NCBI RefSeq assembly: GCF_029892565.1
Contig: NZ_JARXVH010000014.1
Location: 213,366 to 277,365, forward strand
Direction: 5' to 3'
Length of the DNA stretch: 64,000 nucleotides
Source: Streptomyces pseudovenezuelae
Lineage (GTDB): Bacteria; Actinomycetota; Actinomycetes; Streptomycetales; Streptomycetaceae
The notes under the pieces were generated by a model. That model made no database searches. It worked only from the letters and a program-made list of their open reading frames with translations, and was not told the DNA's origin. A program made the translations under genes and the position numbers. Shown here in pieces: positions 8,147 through 16,303 of the stretch (position 1 is the stretch's first letter; every line of letters starts with the position of its first letter).

Positions 8147-8962
8147 TCAGAAGAGTGTGCCCTCTTCGGGCCCCTCCAGCTCCTTCAGCAGCTCCGGGCC
8201 GTTGTTGCGGACGTTGCTGACCGCCGTGGAGACCGGGTAGGCGCGCATGAGGCCGGTGGGCGGGGGCACGAGCAGGGAGCGGAGGTCCTCGACGTCCGTG
8301 CGGGAAGGGTCGAGCCAGGTGTCCCAGCGGTCGGGGGTGAGCATGAGCGGCATCCGGGGGTGGATGTCGGCGAGTGCGTGCGGGCCCTCGTCGGGGGCGA
8401 CGGCGAGCGGGGTGGTCTCCGCCTCGGTCGTGATCACCGAGCAGGTCGTCCACCAGGCCAGCGGATGGTCGTCGGGGAGGGTCCGGTCGCGCCAGAACTC
8501 GTAGAGCCCCGCCATCGCGAAGACCGAGCCGTCGGCGGGCAGCACGAAGTACGGCTGCTTGCGCGGGCGCTTCTTCTTGCCCTCGACCTCCAGGTCCCGC
8601 TCCTGCGTGCCGGTGACCCACTCGTAGTAGCCGTCCGCCGGGATGACGCAGCGGCGGGTGGCGAAGGCCCGCTTGTACGACGGCTTCTCGTGGACCGTCT
8701 CGGCGCGGGCGTTGATCATCCGGGCGCCGCCCTCGGGCGTCTTCGACCAGGACGGGACCAGGCCCCACTTCAGCTTGCGCAGCTGGCGAACCGGTCGCGG
8801 ATCGGGCACGTCCTTAAGAGGACGGTCAAGGACGGCGTAGACCTCCTTGGTCGGGGCCACGTTGTAGTCGGGAGGCAGCGTCTCCTCGGGCTCCCACTTC
8901 TCGATCTCAAAGATTCCTGCGAGATCCTCGGGTCCACGACTCGCTGCATACCGTCCGCACAT
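8147..8962 (-). CDS. SOS response-associated peptidase (SRAP/HMCES/YedK family)
   Basis: Forms a covalent thiazolidine link to abasic sites in single-stranded DNA, protecting them during replication. The catalytic Cys must be residue 2 after Met removal: the ATG at 8962 gives MCGRYAAS, so this start is correct although the frame is open to 9004. Other family elements follow: NVAPT, WGLVPSW, NARAETVHEKPSYK, RCVIPADGYYEW and HPRMPLML (active-site His). 271 residues. Divergent from the membrane protease gene with about 50 bp between starts. Confidence 0.95.
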   Translation of the reverse strand: MCGRYAASRGPEDLAGIFEIEKWEPEETLPPDYNVAPTKEVYAVLDRPLKDVPDPRPVRQLRKLKWGLVPSWSKTPEGGARMINARAETVHEKPSYKRAFATRRCVIPADGYYEWVTGTQERDLEVEGKKKRPRKQPYFVLPADGSVFAMAGLYEFWRDRTLPDDHPLAWWTTCSVITTEAETTPLAVAPDEGPHALADIHPRMPLMLTPDRWDTWLDPSRTDVEDLRSLLVPPPTGLMRAYPVSTAVSNVRNNGPELLKELEGPEEGTLF

Positions 8963-9012
8963 ACGTGCAACACTGCCAGATTCCGCGTCGCCAGAGGGAG
9001 CCACCGCCGAAC

Positions 9013-9735
9013 ATGGACAGCCTCGCCATCACCTCGCTGCCCGATCTCTGGGACCGGGTCTTCGGCACCCAGCCCGACCCGGATCTGTGGGTGGTGATCG
9101 CGACCCTGGTCGCCGCGCTCGCGGTGATCGTCCCGCACGGCCTGTGGCGCCTGTCGCGCAACGCGATCACCATCGCCCACGAGGGCGGCCACGGCCTGGT
9201 CGCGCTGCTGACCGGCCGGCAGCTCAACGGCATACGGCTGCACTCGGACACCAGCGGCCTGACCGTCAGCCGCGGCAAGCCGCACGGCATCGGCATGATC
9301 CTCACCGCGGCGGCCGGCTACACCGCTCCCCCGCTGCTCGGCCTCGGCGGCGCCGCGCTGCTGGCCGCCGGGCACATCACGCTGCTGCTGTGGCTGGCGA
9401 CGGTGCTGCTGGTGGCGATGCTGGTGATGATCCGCAACGCGTACGGCGCGCTGACGGTCGTCGTGACCGGCGGCACGTTCCTGCTGGTGTCGTGGCTGGC
9501 GGGACCGCAGGTGCAGGCGGCGTTCGCGTACGCGGGGGTGTGGTTCCTGCTGGTGGGCGGGGTGCGCCCGGCGTTCGAGCTGCAGGCCAAGCGGATGCGC
9601 GGCGGCGCGGGCGACTCGGACGCCGACCAGCTCTCGCGGCTGACGCACGTACCGGCGGGGCTGTGGTTCTTCCTGTTCCACGCGGTGTCACTGTGTGCAC
9701 TGATCGGCGGCGGGCGCTGGCTGCTGGAGGTCTGA
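9013..9735 (+). CDS. M50B-like membrane zinc protease
   Basis: 240 residues with the zinc motif HEGGH at about residues 56-60, just after an initial hydrophobic helix, then several further transmembrane segments (ILTAAAGYTAPPLLGLGG, LLLWLATVLLVAMLVM, TVVVTGGTFLLVSWLAG and others). This fits the peptidase M50B-like family of multispanning site-2-type proteases; targets are unknown. Start chosen at 9013, with AGAGGGAG upstream; the frame continues back into the SRAP promoter region. Divergent from the SRAP gene. Confidence 0.85.
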   Translation: MDSLAITSLPDLWDRVFGTQPDPDLWVVIATLVAALAVIVPHGLWRLSRNAITIAHEGGHGLVALLTGRQLNGIRLHSDTSGLTVSRGKPHGIGMILTAAAGYTAPPLLGLGGAALLAAGHITLLLWLATVLLVAMLVMIRNAYGALTVVVTGGTFLLVSWLAGPQVQAAFAYAGVWFLLVGGVRPAFELQAKRMRGGAGDSDADQLSRLTHVPAGLWFFLFHAVSLCALIGGGRWLLEV

Positions 9736-9883
9736 GCCACGGGCGGCCGCCACGGCGTCCACGGACCACGCGAGGACCGTATACGCGCATATATGCACGG
9801 CACTTCCCATGCCGTTGTTTCGCCGTGGTTTCGCCGCATTTGATCAAGATCTCCGGTCACCGACAGCCACTAAGGTGGAGCGC

Positions 9884-11200
9884 ATGACCGTAAACCCCGC
9901 ACACACCTCACTCTGGCCCGCCCCGCACGCGAGCGGAGCCGTCCGCGCGACGGTCCACGTGCCGGGGTCCAAGTCGGTCACCAACCGGGCCCTGGTGCTC
10001 GCCGCGCTGGCCTCGGAGCCGGGCTGGCTGCGCCGCCCGCTGCGCTCGCGGGACACGCTGCTGATGGCGGCCGCCCTGCGCGAGATGGGTGTGGACATCG
10101 AGGAGGGGGTCGGCCCGGACGGCACCGGCGAGACCTGGCGGGTGCTCCCGACCGGCCTGCACGGCCCGGCCACGGTGGATGTCGGGAACGCGGGCACGGT
10201 CATGCGTTTCCTGCCCCCGGTCGCCGCCCTCGCCGACGGTCCGGTCCGCTTCGACGGCGACCCGAGGGCGTACGAGCGTCCGCTGCACGGGGTGATCGAC
10301 GCGCTGCGGGTGCTCGGGGCGCGGATCGACGACGACGGGCGCGGCACGCTGCCGCTGACGGTGCACGGGGGCGGGGCGCTGGACGGCGGTCCGGTCGAGA
10401 TCGACGCTTCTTCCTCGTCGCAGTTCGTGTCGGCGCTGCTGCTGTCCGGGCCGCGGTTCAACCAGGGCGTCGAGGTGCGGCACATCGGTTCGTCGCTGCC
10501 CTCGCTGCCGCACATCCGGATGACGGTCGACATGCTGCGCGCGGTCGGTGCACAGGTGGACACCCCGGAGTCGGGCGGCGAGCCGAACGTGTGGCGGGTG
10601 ACGCCGGGCGCGCTCCTTGGCCGGGACCTGACGGTGGAGCCGGACCTGTCGAACGCGCAGCCGTTCCTGGCCGCGGCCCTGGTGACCGGCGGCAAGGTGG
10701 TGATCCCGGACTGGCCGGCCCGCACCACCCAGCCCGGCGACAGGCTGCGCGAGATCTTCACCGAGATGGGCGGTTCCTGCGAACTCACCGAGTACGGGCT
10801 GGAGTTCACCGGATCCGGCGCGATCCACGGCATCGACGTGGACCTGAGCGAGGTCGGCGAGCTGACCCCGGGCATCGCGGCGGTCGCCGCCCTCGCGGAC
10901 TCCCCCTCCACCCTGCGCGGCGTCTCCCATCTGCGCCTGCACGAGACGGACCGGCTGGCCGCGCTCACCAAGGAGATCAACGAACTCGGCGGTGACGTGA
11001 GCGAGACCGCCGACGGCCTGCACATCCGCCCGCGCCGGCTGCACGGCGGGATCTTCCACACCTACGAGGACCACCGCATGGCGACGGCCGGCGCGATCAT
11101 CGGCCTCGCGGTCGAGGGCGTGCAGATCGAGAACGTGGCGACGACGGCGAAGACCCTGCCGGACTTCCCCGACCTGTGGACCGGGATGCTCGGGGCGTAG
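9884..11200 (+). CDS. aroA: 3-Phosphoshikimate 1-carboxyvinyltransferase (EPSP synthase)
   Basis: Sixth step of the shikimate pathway: joins phosphoenolpyruvate to shikimate-3-phosphate. 438 residues with the family signatures PGSKSVTNR near the N-terminus, NAGTVMRFL at about 100, and LRLHETDR near the C-terminus. Start at ATG 9884, 3 nt after AAGGTGGAG. The upstream 148-bp gap holds a short palindrome GCATATATGC but no clear promoter. rsgA follows after 17 nt, so both are probably cotranscribed. Confidence 0.97.
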   Translation: MTVNPAHTSLWPAPHASGAVRATVHVPGSKSVTNRALVLAALASEPGWLRRPLRSRDTLLMAAALREMGVDIEEGVGPDGTGETWRVLPTGLHGPATVDVGNAGTVMRFLPPVAALADGPVRFDGDPRAYERPLHGVIDALRVLGARIDDDGRGTLPLTVHGGGALDGGPVEIDASSSSQFVSALLLSGPRFNQGVEVRHIGSSLPSLPHIRMTVDMLRAVGAQVDTPESGGEPNVWRVTPGALLGRDLTVEPDLSNAQPFLAAALVTGGKVVIPDWPARTTQPGDRLREIFTEMGGSCELTEYGLEFTGSGAIHGIDVDLSEVGELTPGIAAVAALADSPSTLRGVSHLRLHETDRLAALTKEINELGGDVSETADGLHIRPRRLHGGIFHTYEDHRMATAGAIIGLAVEGVQIENVATTAKTLPDFPDLWTGMLGA

Positions 11201-11217
11201 GGGCACGGGAACCAGTC

Positions 11218-12228
11218 ATGCGCCGCTACGGCAAGAACACCGACGAGGACGACATCCGCCAGCGCCCGAACCGCAAGGGCAACCGGCCGCGTACGAACAT
11301 CCGCCCCAAGCACGAGGAAGCGGTCGAGGGCATGGTCCTCACCGTCGACCGGGGCCGGCTGACCTGCCTGGTCGAGGACCGGGTCGTGATGGCGATCAAG
11401 GCCCGCGAGCTGGGCCGGAAGGCCGCGGTGGTCGGTGACCGGGTGGCCATCATCGGCGACCTGTCCGGCGACAAGGACACCCTCGCCCGGATCGTCCGCA
11501 TCGAGCCGCGCACCTCCGTGCTGCGCCGCACGGCCGACGACGACGATCCCTACGAGCGCGTGGTCGTCGCCAACGCCGACCAGCTGGCCATCGTCACGGC
11601 CCTGGCGGACCCCGAACCCCGCCCGCGCCTCATCGACCGCTGCCTGGTCGCGGCCTACGACGGCGGCCTCGACCCGCTGCTCGTCCTGACCAAGTCGGAC
11701 CTGGCCCCGCCCGACGAACTCCTGGAGATGTACGGCGATTTGGGCGTCCCCTACGTCGTCACGAGCCGCGAGGAGCTGGAGAACGGCACCGCGGTGGAGC
11801 GGGTGCGCAAGCAACTGGACGGCAAGATCACGGCGTTCGTCGGCCACTCCGGTGTCGGCAAGACGACCCTCGTCAACGCGCTGGTCTCGCTGGAGCGGCG
11901 GCGCAGCACCGGAATCGTCAACGCCGTCACCGGACGCGGCCGGCACACCACGACCTCGGCGCGCGCGATCCCGCTGCCGGACGACTCGGGCTGGGTCGTC
12001 GACACACCGGGCGTCCGTTCCTTCGGCCTGCACCACGTGGACCCGTCCCGGGTCATCAAGGCGTTCCCCGACCTGGAGCCCGGCACCGCGAACTGCCCGC
12101 GCGCGTGCAGTCACGACGAGCCGGACTGCGCGCTGGACGCGTGGGTGGCCGAGGGGCACGCGGATCCGGCCCGGCTCTACTCGCTGCGCCGCCTGCTCTC
12201 CACCCGGGAGCGGAAGGAAGGCGACTGA
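11218..12228 (+). CDS. rsgA: Ribosome small-subunit-dependent GTPase A
   Basis: Checks and releases late assembly factors from the 30S subunit. 336 residues; circularly permuted GTPase order with G4 (TKSD) before G1 (GHSGVGKTTLVN) and G3 (DTPG), preceded by an OB-fold region and followed by a zinc knuckle (CPRACSHDEPDCAL). Start at ATG 11218 just downstream of aroA. The pairing with aroA is conserved in actinomycetes as far as I recall. Confidence 0.95.
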   Translation: MRRYGKNTDEDDIRQRPNRKGNRPRTNIRPKHEEAVEGMVLTVDRGRLTCLVEDRVVMAIKARELGRKAAVVGDRVAIIGDLSGDKDTLARIVRIEPRTSVLRRTADDDDPYERVVVANADQLAIVTALADPEPRPRLIDRCLVAAYDGGLDPLLVLTKSDLAPPDELLEMYGDLGVPYVVTSREELENGTAVERVRKQLDGKITAFVGHSGVGKTTLVNALVSLERRRSTGIVNAVTGRGRHTTTSARAIPLPDDSGWVVDTPGVRSFGLHHVDPSRVIKAFPDLEPGTANCPRACSHDEPDCALDAWVAEGHADPARLYSLRRLLSTRERKEGD

Positions 12229-12303
12229 CCTCCGCGTTGTTTGGCAGTACTCGGGTGCGGCAAGTGCATAATCGCACCGAGCCGCATACGGGAGGACAAG
12301 CAC

Positions 12304-12627
12304 ATGGCGTGGCTGCTGGTGGTGGTGGCCGGGTTGCTGGAGACAGGTTTCGCCGTGTGCCTCAAGCTCTCGCACGGTTTCACGCGACTGTGGCCCACGA
12401 TCGCGTTCTGCGCCTTCGCACTCGGCAGTTTCGGCCTGCTCACCCTGTCCCTGAAGAAACTCGACGTCGGACCCGCCTATGCCGTCTGGACCGGCATCGG
12501 CGCGGCCGGCACCGCGATCTACGGAATGATCTTCCTCGGCGACCTGGTCTCCACCCTGAAGCTCATCTCGATCGGCTTCGTCATCGTGGGCGTGATCGGC
12601 CTCCAGCTGTCGGGCTCGGCCCACTAG
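12304..12627 (+). CDS. Small multidrug resistance transporter, Gdx/SugE-like guanidinium exporter
   Basis: 107 residues, four transmembrane helices, with the conserved membrane glutamate in GLLETGFAVCLKLSHGFT (helix 1) and the helix-3 motif YAVWTGIGAAGTAIYG. The LK.SHGF and WTGIGA pattern places it nearer the Gdx/SugE subgroup (guanidinium export) than EmrE-type drug pumps; this is a motif judgement. ATG at 12304 behind GGGAGGA. The 75-nt upstream gap has a CATAAT-like -10 element; I could not fold a guanidine riboswitch there. Convergent with the TetR gene. Confidence 0.88.
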   Translation: MAWLLVVVAGLLETGFAVCLKLSHGFTRLWPTIAFCAFALGSFGLLTLSLKKLDVGPAYAVWTGIGAAGTAIYGMIFLGDLVSTLKLISIGFVIVGVIGLQLSGSAH

Positions 12628-12633
12628 GGGCGG

Positions 12634-13239
12634 TCAGGCAGGCTGGCGGGACAGGGCCGTGCGGATCAGGTCGGCCACTCCGCCCTCCCCCGGCGGCGCC
12701 GAGACGCAGGACAGGGCGAGGCGGGTGACGAGCTCGCAGGAGCGGGTCAGGTCGGCGGTCTCCGACTTGGGGGTGCCGGGGACGGCGAGCTGCACCACGG
12801 CCCGGTCGCGGACGATCGCCACGAAGTCGCCGGGCGAGGGCAGCGGACCGTCGGCCCTCCGCTGCGCCGGCACGGCCGAGGACGACGGAACCGCGGACAG
12901 CGTCGGCGAGGGCAGCCGCTCGCTCCAGCAGCCGGTCAGCATGGCCCGTACGAGCGCGTTCTCGCGGGCCATGGACACCGTCCACTCGGCGGTCGCGGTC
13001 AGCCGGTCGCGGGCGTCGGCGTGCGTGGCCAGCGCCCGTTCGACGCCGGCGAGATAGCCGTCGGCCTCTCGTCTGACCAGTGCCCGGGCGAGCCCCTCCT
13101 TGCTGCCGAACTCGTTGTAGAGCGTCTGCCGGGACACACCGGCCGCCGCGGCGACATCGACCATCCGCACCGTGGACCACGGCCGACGGGCCAGCGCCGT
13201 GTACGCGGCGTCCAGTAGGGATTCCCGCGCTGCAGGCAT
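12634..13239 (-). CDS. TetR-family transcriptional regulator
   Basis: 201 residues. The N-terminal helix-turn-helix is typical (ESLLDAAYTALARRPWSTV ... AAAAGVSRQTLYNEFGSKEG). The C-terminal ligand-binding part is family-specific and gives no clue to the inducer. Two adjacent ATGs (13242 and 13239) precede the frame; the second is better spaced from AGGGAGG. Its promoter region (13240-13449) is shared divergently with hisN. The SMR exporter lies convergently next to it and is a possible but unproven target. Confidence 0.9.
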   Translation of the reverse strand: MPAARESLLDAAYTALARRPWSTVRMVDVAAAAGVSRQTLYNEFGSKEGLARALVRREADGYLAGVERALATHADARDRLTATAEWTVSMARENALVRAMLTGCWSERLPSPTLSAVPSSSAVPAQRRADGPLPSPGDFVAIVRDRAVVQLAVPGTPKSETADLTRSCELVTRLALSCVSAPPGEGGVADLIRTALSRQPA

Positions 13240-13272
13240 CATCGCCTCCCTGGGGCGGAGCACTCTGCGCCC

Positions 13273-13301
13273 AGATTTGACGCGCACGGGGGCACTGTCA
13301 A
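13273..13301 (-). promoter_or_regulatory. Probable promoter of the TetR gene with overlapping inverted repeat
   Basis: Minus strand has a perfect -35 TTGACA (13301-13296), 17 nt, and AAATCT (13278-13273) as a weak -10. The same stretch is an inverted repeat TTGAC-N15-GTCAA (13277-13301), which could also serve as an operator for autorepression. Confidence 0.45.
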
Positions 13302-13449
13302 GGGTTCGCGAGCGCACTGGGGGGCGCCCGTCGGACACTACGTGCCGTCACACCCCGTGCACGGCCCGGCCGCGACTCGTCAATGTGCCGCCAAACCGTG
13401 AGGTAGGAGCGCTGGCACCGGCCCGACGCCGACGGATAGCGTGCGTTCC

Positions 13450-14250
13450 ATGCCGGACTACCAGGATGACCTCCGTTTCGCCCACGTCCTCGCGGACGCC
13501 GCCGACTCGGCCACCATGGGCCGATTCAAGGCGCTCGACCTCAAGGTCGAGACGAAACCGGACATGACTCCGGTGAGCGAGGCGGACAAGGCGGCGGAGG
13601 AGATCATCCGCGGCCAGCTGCGGCGCGGCCGCCCGCGCGACGCGATCCTCGGCGAGGAGTTCGGCATCCAGGGCACGGGCCCCCGGCGCTGGGTGATCGA
13701 CCCGATCGACGGCACCAAGAACTACGTACGCGGCGTGCCCGTGTGGGCCACGCTGATCGCCCTCATGGAGGCGGCGGAGGGCGGCTACCGGCCCGTCGTC
13801 GGCGTCGTCTCCGCGCCCGCGCTGGGCCGCCGCTGGTGGGCCGCCAAGGGCCACGGCGCCTTCACCGGCCGCAGCCTCTCCTCGGCCTCCCGGCTGCGCG
13901 TCTCCCGCGTCTCGAAGCTGACGGACGCCTCCTTCGCGTACTCCTCGCTCTCCGGCTGGGAGGAGCAGGGCCGCCTCAACGGCTTCCTGGACCTGACCCG
14001 CGAGGTGTGGCGCACGCGCGCGTACGGCGACTTCTGGCCCTACATGCTGGTCGCCGAGGGCGCGGTGGACATCTGCGCCGAACCGGAGCTGTCCATGTGG
14101 GACATGGCCGCCAACGCGATCATCGTGACCGAGGCCGGCGGCGAGTTCACCGGCCTCGACGGCCGCCCCGGCCCGCACAGCGGGAACGCTGCGGCGTCGA
14201 ACGGGCTGCTGCACGACGAGTTGCTGGGCTATCTCAACCAGCGCTACTGA
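13450..14250 (+). CDS. hisN: Histidinol-phosphatase, inositol-monophosphatase type
   Basis: Dephosphorylates L-histidinol phosphate in histidine biosynthesis; actinobacteria use this IMPase-fold enzyme. 266 residues with the metal motifs ILGEEFG, WVIDPIDGTKNY and MWDMAAN. Start ATG 13450 gives MPDYQDDLRFAHVLADAADS, like the S. coelicolor protein; an upstream in-frame GTG at 13441 is a less likely start. The other his genes are not in this window. Confidence 0.93.
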   Translation: MPDYQDDLRFAHVLADAADSATMGRFKALDLKVETKPDMTPVSEADKAAEEIIRGQLRRGRPRDAILGEEFGIQGTGPRRWVIDPIDGTKNYVRGVPVWATLIALMEAAEGGYRPVVGVVSAPALGRRWWAAKGHGAFTGRSLSSASRLRVSRVSKLTDASFAYSSLSGWEEQGRLNGFLDLTREVWRTRAYGDFWPYMLVAEGAVDICAEPELSMWDMAANAIIVTEAGGEFTGLDGRPGPHSGNAAASNGLLHDELLGYLNQRY

Positions 14251-14379
14251 CCGGCGCGTAGGGCACACCCGTCGAGCGCAGATGAGCACGCACGCCCTCA
14301 ATCGGCCGTGCGCGCCCTCTTGTTGACCGTTGCTTTACCTGCAACTCTGAGGGCACCCTCAATTTGTGAACTTGTGAAT

Positions 14380-14395
14380 CCCTGAACTATCAGGG
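14380..14395. repeat. Perfect inverted repeat just upstream of the CBS gene ribosome-binding site
   Basis: CCCTGA-acta-TCAGGG, a 6-bp stem with a 4-nt loop, ends 6 nt before the GGGAGGTGA of the next gene. It could be a repressor operator or a hairpin affecting translation initiation. A second small repeat (GAGGGCACCCTC) lies about 30 nt further upstream. Confidence 0.5.
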
Positions 14396-14420
14396 GTTCC
14401 CGGGAGGTGACTCGCAGCCC

Positions 14421-14813
14421 ATGCTCGTCCGCGAAGCCATGAGCACCGTGGTGCTCACGATCGGCCCCGCCCACACCCTCCGCCAGGCAGCCGCCCTGAT
14501 GTCCGCCCGCCGAGTCGGCGCCGCCGTGGTCCTCGACCCCGACGCCGGTGGCATCGGCATCCTCACCGAACGCGACATCCTCAACTCCGTCGGCCTCGGC
14601 CAGAACCCGGACTCCGAACGCGCCCACGCCCACACCACCACCGATGTCGTCTTCGCCGCCCCGTCCTGGACGCTGGAGGAGGCGGCGAGCGCCATGACCC
14701 ACGGCGGCTTCCGCCACCTCGTCGTCCTGGACCGCGGCGACGCCGTCGGCATCGTCTCGGTCCGCGACATCATCCGCTGCTGGACACCGGCCCGACAGCA
14801 CGTACCCGCCTGA
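14421..14813 (+). CDS. Two-CBS-domain protein
   Basis: 130 residues made almost entirely of two CBS motifs in tandem (residues about 5-60 and 75-125; VREAMSTVVLTIGP, RVGAAVVLDPDAGGIGILTE, GGFRHLVVLDRGDAVGIVSV). CBS pairs bind adenine nucleotides and act as energy sensors on partner proteins; no effector domain is attached here. Several such single-module proteins occur in streptomycetes. GGGAGGTGA lies about 12 nt before the ATG. Flanked by an inverted repeat upstream and a strong terminator downstream, so it is monocistronic. Confidence 0.88.
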   Translation: MLVREAMSTVVLTIGPAHTLRQAAALMSARRVGAAVVLDPDAGGIGILTERDILNSVGLGQNPDSERAHAHTTTDVVFAAPSWTLEEAASAMTHGGFRHLVVLDRGDAVGIVSVRDIIRCWTPARQHVPA

Positions 14814-14816
14814 GCA

Positions 14817-14846
14817 CATGGTGGCGCCTTCGCGGGCGCCACCATG
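14817..14846. terminator. Terminator after the CBS-domain gene
   Basis: Perfect 12-bp stem (14817-14828 with 14835-14846) around a TTCGCG loop, 3 nt after the stop codon. No long T-run, as usual in Streptomyces. Confidence 0.75.
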
Positions 14847-14923
14847 GACAAAGTCCAAGACCGGGCAAGCTCCAAAGTCACACCTGTTCGGATTCTGGGC
14901 CTCCCACTGTTAAACTGGCCCGC

Positions 14924-15340
14924 ATGAGTGACCTTCTGGAGCGGCTGCGCGGACGCGGATGGCGGATGACCGCACAGCGGCGTGTCGTGGCCGAGGTCCT
15001 GGACGGCCGGCACGTCCACCTGACCGCCGACGAGGTGCACGCGCGCGCTGTCGCGAAGCTCCCCGAGATCTCCCGGGCGACCGTGTACAACACGCTGGGC
15101 GAGCTGGTCTCCCTCGGCGAGGTCCTGGAAGTCTCCACCGACAAGCGCGCCAAGCGGTACGACCCGAACGCGCACCAGCCGCACCACCACCTGGTCTGCG
15201 CCCAGTGCGGCACCATCAAGGACGTCCACCCGAGCGGCAACCCGCTGGCCGACCTCCCCGACTCGGAGCGCTTCGGCTTCAAGGTCTCGGACGTCGAGGT
15301 GACGTACCGCGGCGTCTGCCCGAACTGCTCGGCGGCCTGA
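14924..15340 (+). CDS. Fur-family metalloregulator (peroxide/metal sensor)
   Basis: 138 residues. Winged helix with EISRATVYNTLGELVSLGEV, metal-site histidines in HQPHHHLVCAQCG, and two CxxC zinc pairs (CAQC near 92 and CPNC at the C-terminus). This is the full Fur/PerR/Zur/Nur architecture; the sequence alone does not settle which metal or peroxide it senses. A TTAAAC/TAAACT -10-like element sits about 15 nt upstream of the ATG. The neighbouring ABC operon is separated by a terminator. Confidence 0.9.
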   Translation: MSDLLERLRGRGWRMTAQRRVVAEVLDGRHVHLTADEVHARAVAKLPEISRATVYNTLGELVSLGEVLEVSTDKRAKRYDPNAHQPHHHLVCAQCGTIKDVHPSGNPLADLPDSERFGFKVSDVEVTYRGVCPNCSAA

Positions 15341-15356
15341 CGGCTTTCGACTTCGA

Positions 15357-15405
15357 CGAAGCCCCGGCATCCTCCGCTTGAGTTCTAGTGGACGCCGGGG
15401 CTTCG
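15357..15405. terminator. Terminator after the Fur-family gene
   Basis: 12-bp perfect stem, CGAAGCCCCGGC (15357-15368) with its complement at 15394-15405, around a 25-nt loop. Confidence 0.65.
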
Positions 15406-15471
15406 CGCTGCGCGCAGGCATCCTGTCGCCCCGTACGGACCTTCCGTCGTCGCCTACAGGCTTCCTCAATC

Positions 15472-15484
15472 TGACGGTCCGTCA
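15472..15484. promoter_or_regulatory. Palindrome TGACGGTCCGTCA upstream of the ABC operon
   Basis: A 13-nt perfect palindrome with a single central base lies about 50 nt before the ABC operon start, in the expected promoter zone. It has the form of an operator for a dimeric repressor; no cognate regulator can be named. Confidence 0.5.
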
Positions 15485-15535
15485 TATCGTCTTGCGGCAC
15501 CCTCCACTCCGTGACGAACTCCGCAAGGAGCAACC

Positions 15536-16303
15536 GTGGGAGACCCGCACCCCAAACTCCACGCCTCCGACCTGACCCGCGTCTTCGGCCGAACCCCCCA
15601 CACCGTCGACGCCCTCGGCCCGCTCGATCTCACGGTCGCCCCCGGCGAGTTCGTCTGCGTCGTGGGCCCCTCCGGCTGCGGCAAGTCCACGCTGCTGCGG
15701 ATCGCCGCCGGCCTGCTGCGCCCGAGCACCGGCACGCTGGCGATCCGTGCCTCGACCGCCCGACCGGCGGCGATGATCTTCCAGGACTACGGCATCTACG
15801 ACTGGAAGACGGTCCAGGCCAACGTCCGCTTCGGCCTCGACGTCCAGCGCGTCCCGCGTCGGGAGGCGAACGCCCGCGCGGCCGACTGGCTGGCCCGCAT
15901 GGGCCTCGCGGACTTCGCCGACGCCTACCCGGCCACGCTCTCCGGCGGGATGCGCCAGCGCGTGGCGATCGCCCGCGCCCTCGCCGTCGAGCCCGAACTG
16001 CTGCTCATGGACGAGCCGTTCGCCGCCCTGGACGCCCAACTCCGCATGATCCTCCAGGACGAGCTGCTGGAGATCACCCAAGCGCTGCGCACCACCACCC
16101 TGTTCATCACCCACAGCCTGGAGGAGGCGATCGTGCTGGGCGACCGCGTCCTGGTGATGTCGGCCCGCCCGGGCCGGATCATCGCCGAGCACCGCCCGCC
16201 GTTCCCCCGCCCGCGCACCGGCGACATCCGCTCGGCGCCCGAGTTCACGGCGCTCAAGAGCCAACTCTGGGAACTGCTGCGGAAGGAGGCGGTGCCGGCA
16301 TGA
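15536..16303 (+). CDS. ABC transporter ATPase, nitrate/sulfonate/taurine type
   Basis: 255 residues with Walker A GPSGCGKST, Q-loop IFQDYG, signature LSGGMRQR, Walker B LLLMDEPFAALD and the switch histidine ITHS. It resembles SsuB/TauB-type ATPases. Starts at GTG 15536 with AAGGAG 5 nt upstream. The stop overlaps the permease start (ATGA), and the permease in turn overlaps the binding-protein gene, so the three form a tightly coupled operon. Confidence 0.93.
   Translation: MGDPHPKLHASDLTRVFGRTPHTVDALGPLDLTVAPGEFVCVVGPSGCGKSTLLRIAAGLLRPSTGTLAIRASTARPAAMIFQDYGIYDWKTVQANVRFGLDVQRVPRREANARAADWLARMGLADFADAYPATLSGGMRQRVAIARALAVEPELLLMDEPFAALDAQLRMILQDELLEITQALRTTTLFITHSLEEAIVLGDRVLVMSARPGRIIAEHRPPFPRPRTGDIRSAPEFTALKSQLWELLRKEAVPA

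Noticed and set aside
9788..9797. GCATATATGC palindrome before aroA as an operator
   Set aside because: A 10-nt palindrome without neighbours or a matching promoter is too short to support a call.
12229..12303. Guanidine riboswitch before the Gdx/SugE-like exporter
   Set aside because: I could not fit the ACGR-loop hairpins of guanidine-II or the conserved core of guanidine-III; only a CATAAT-like -10 is visible.
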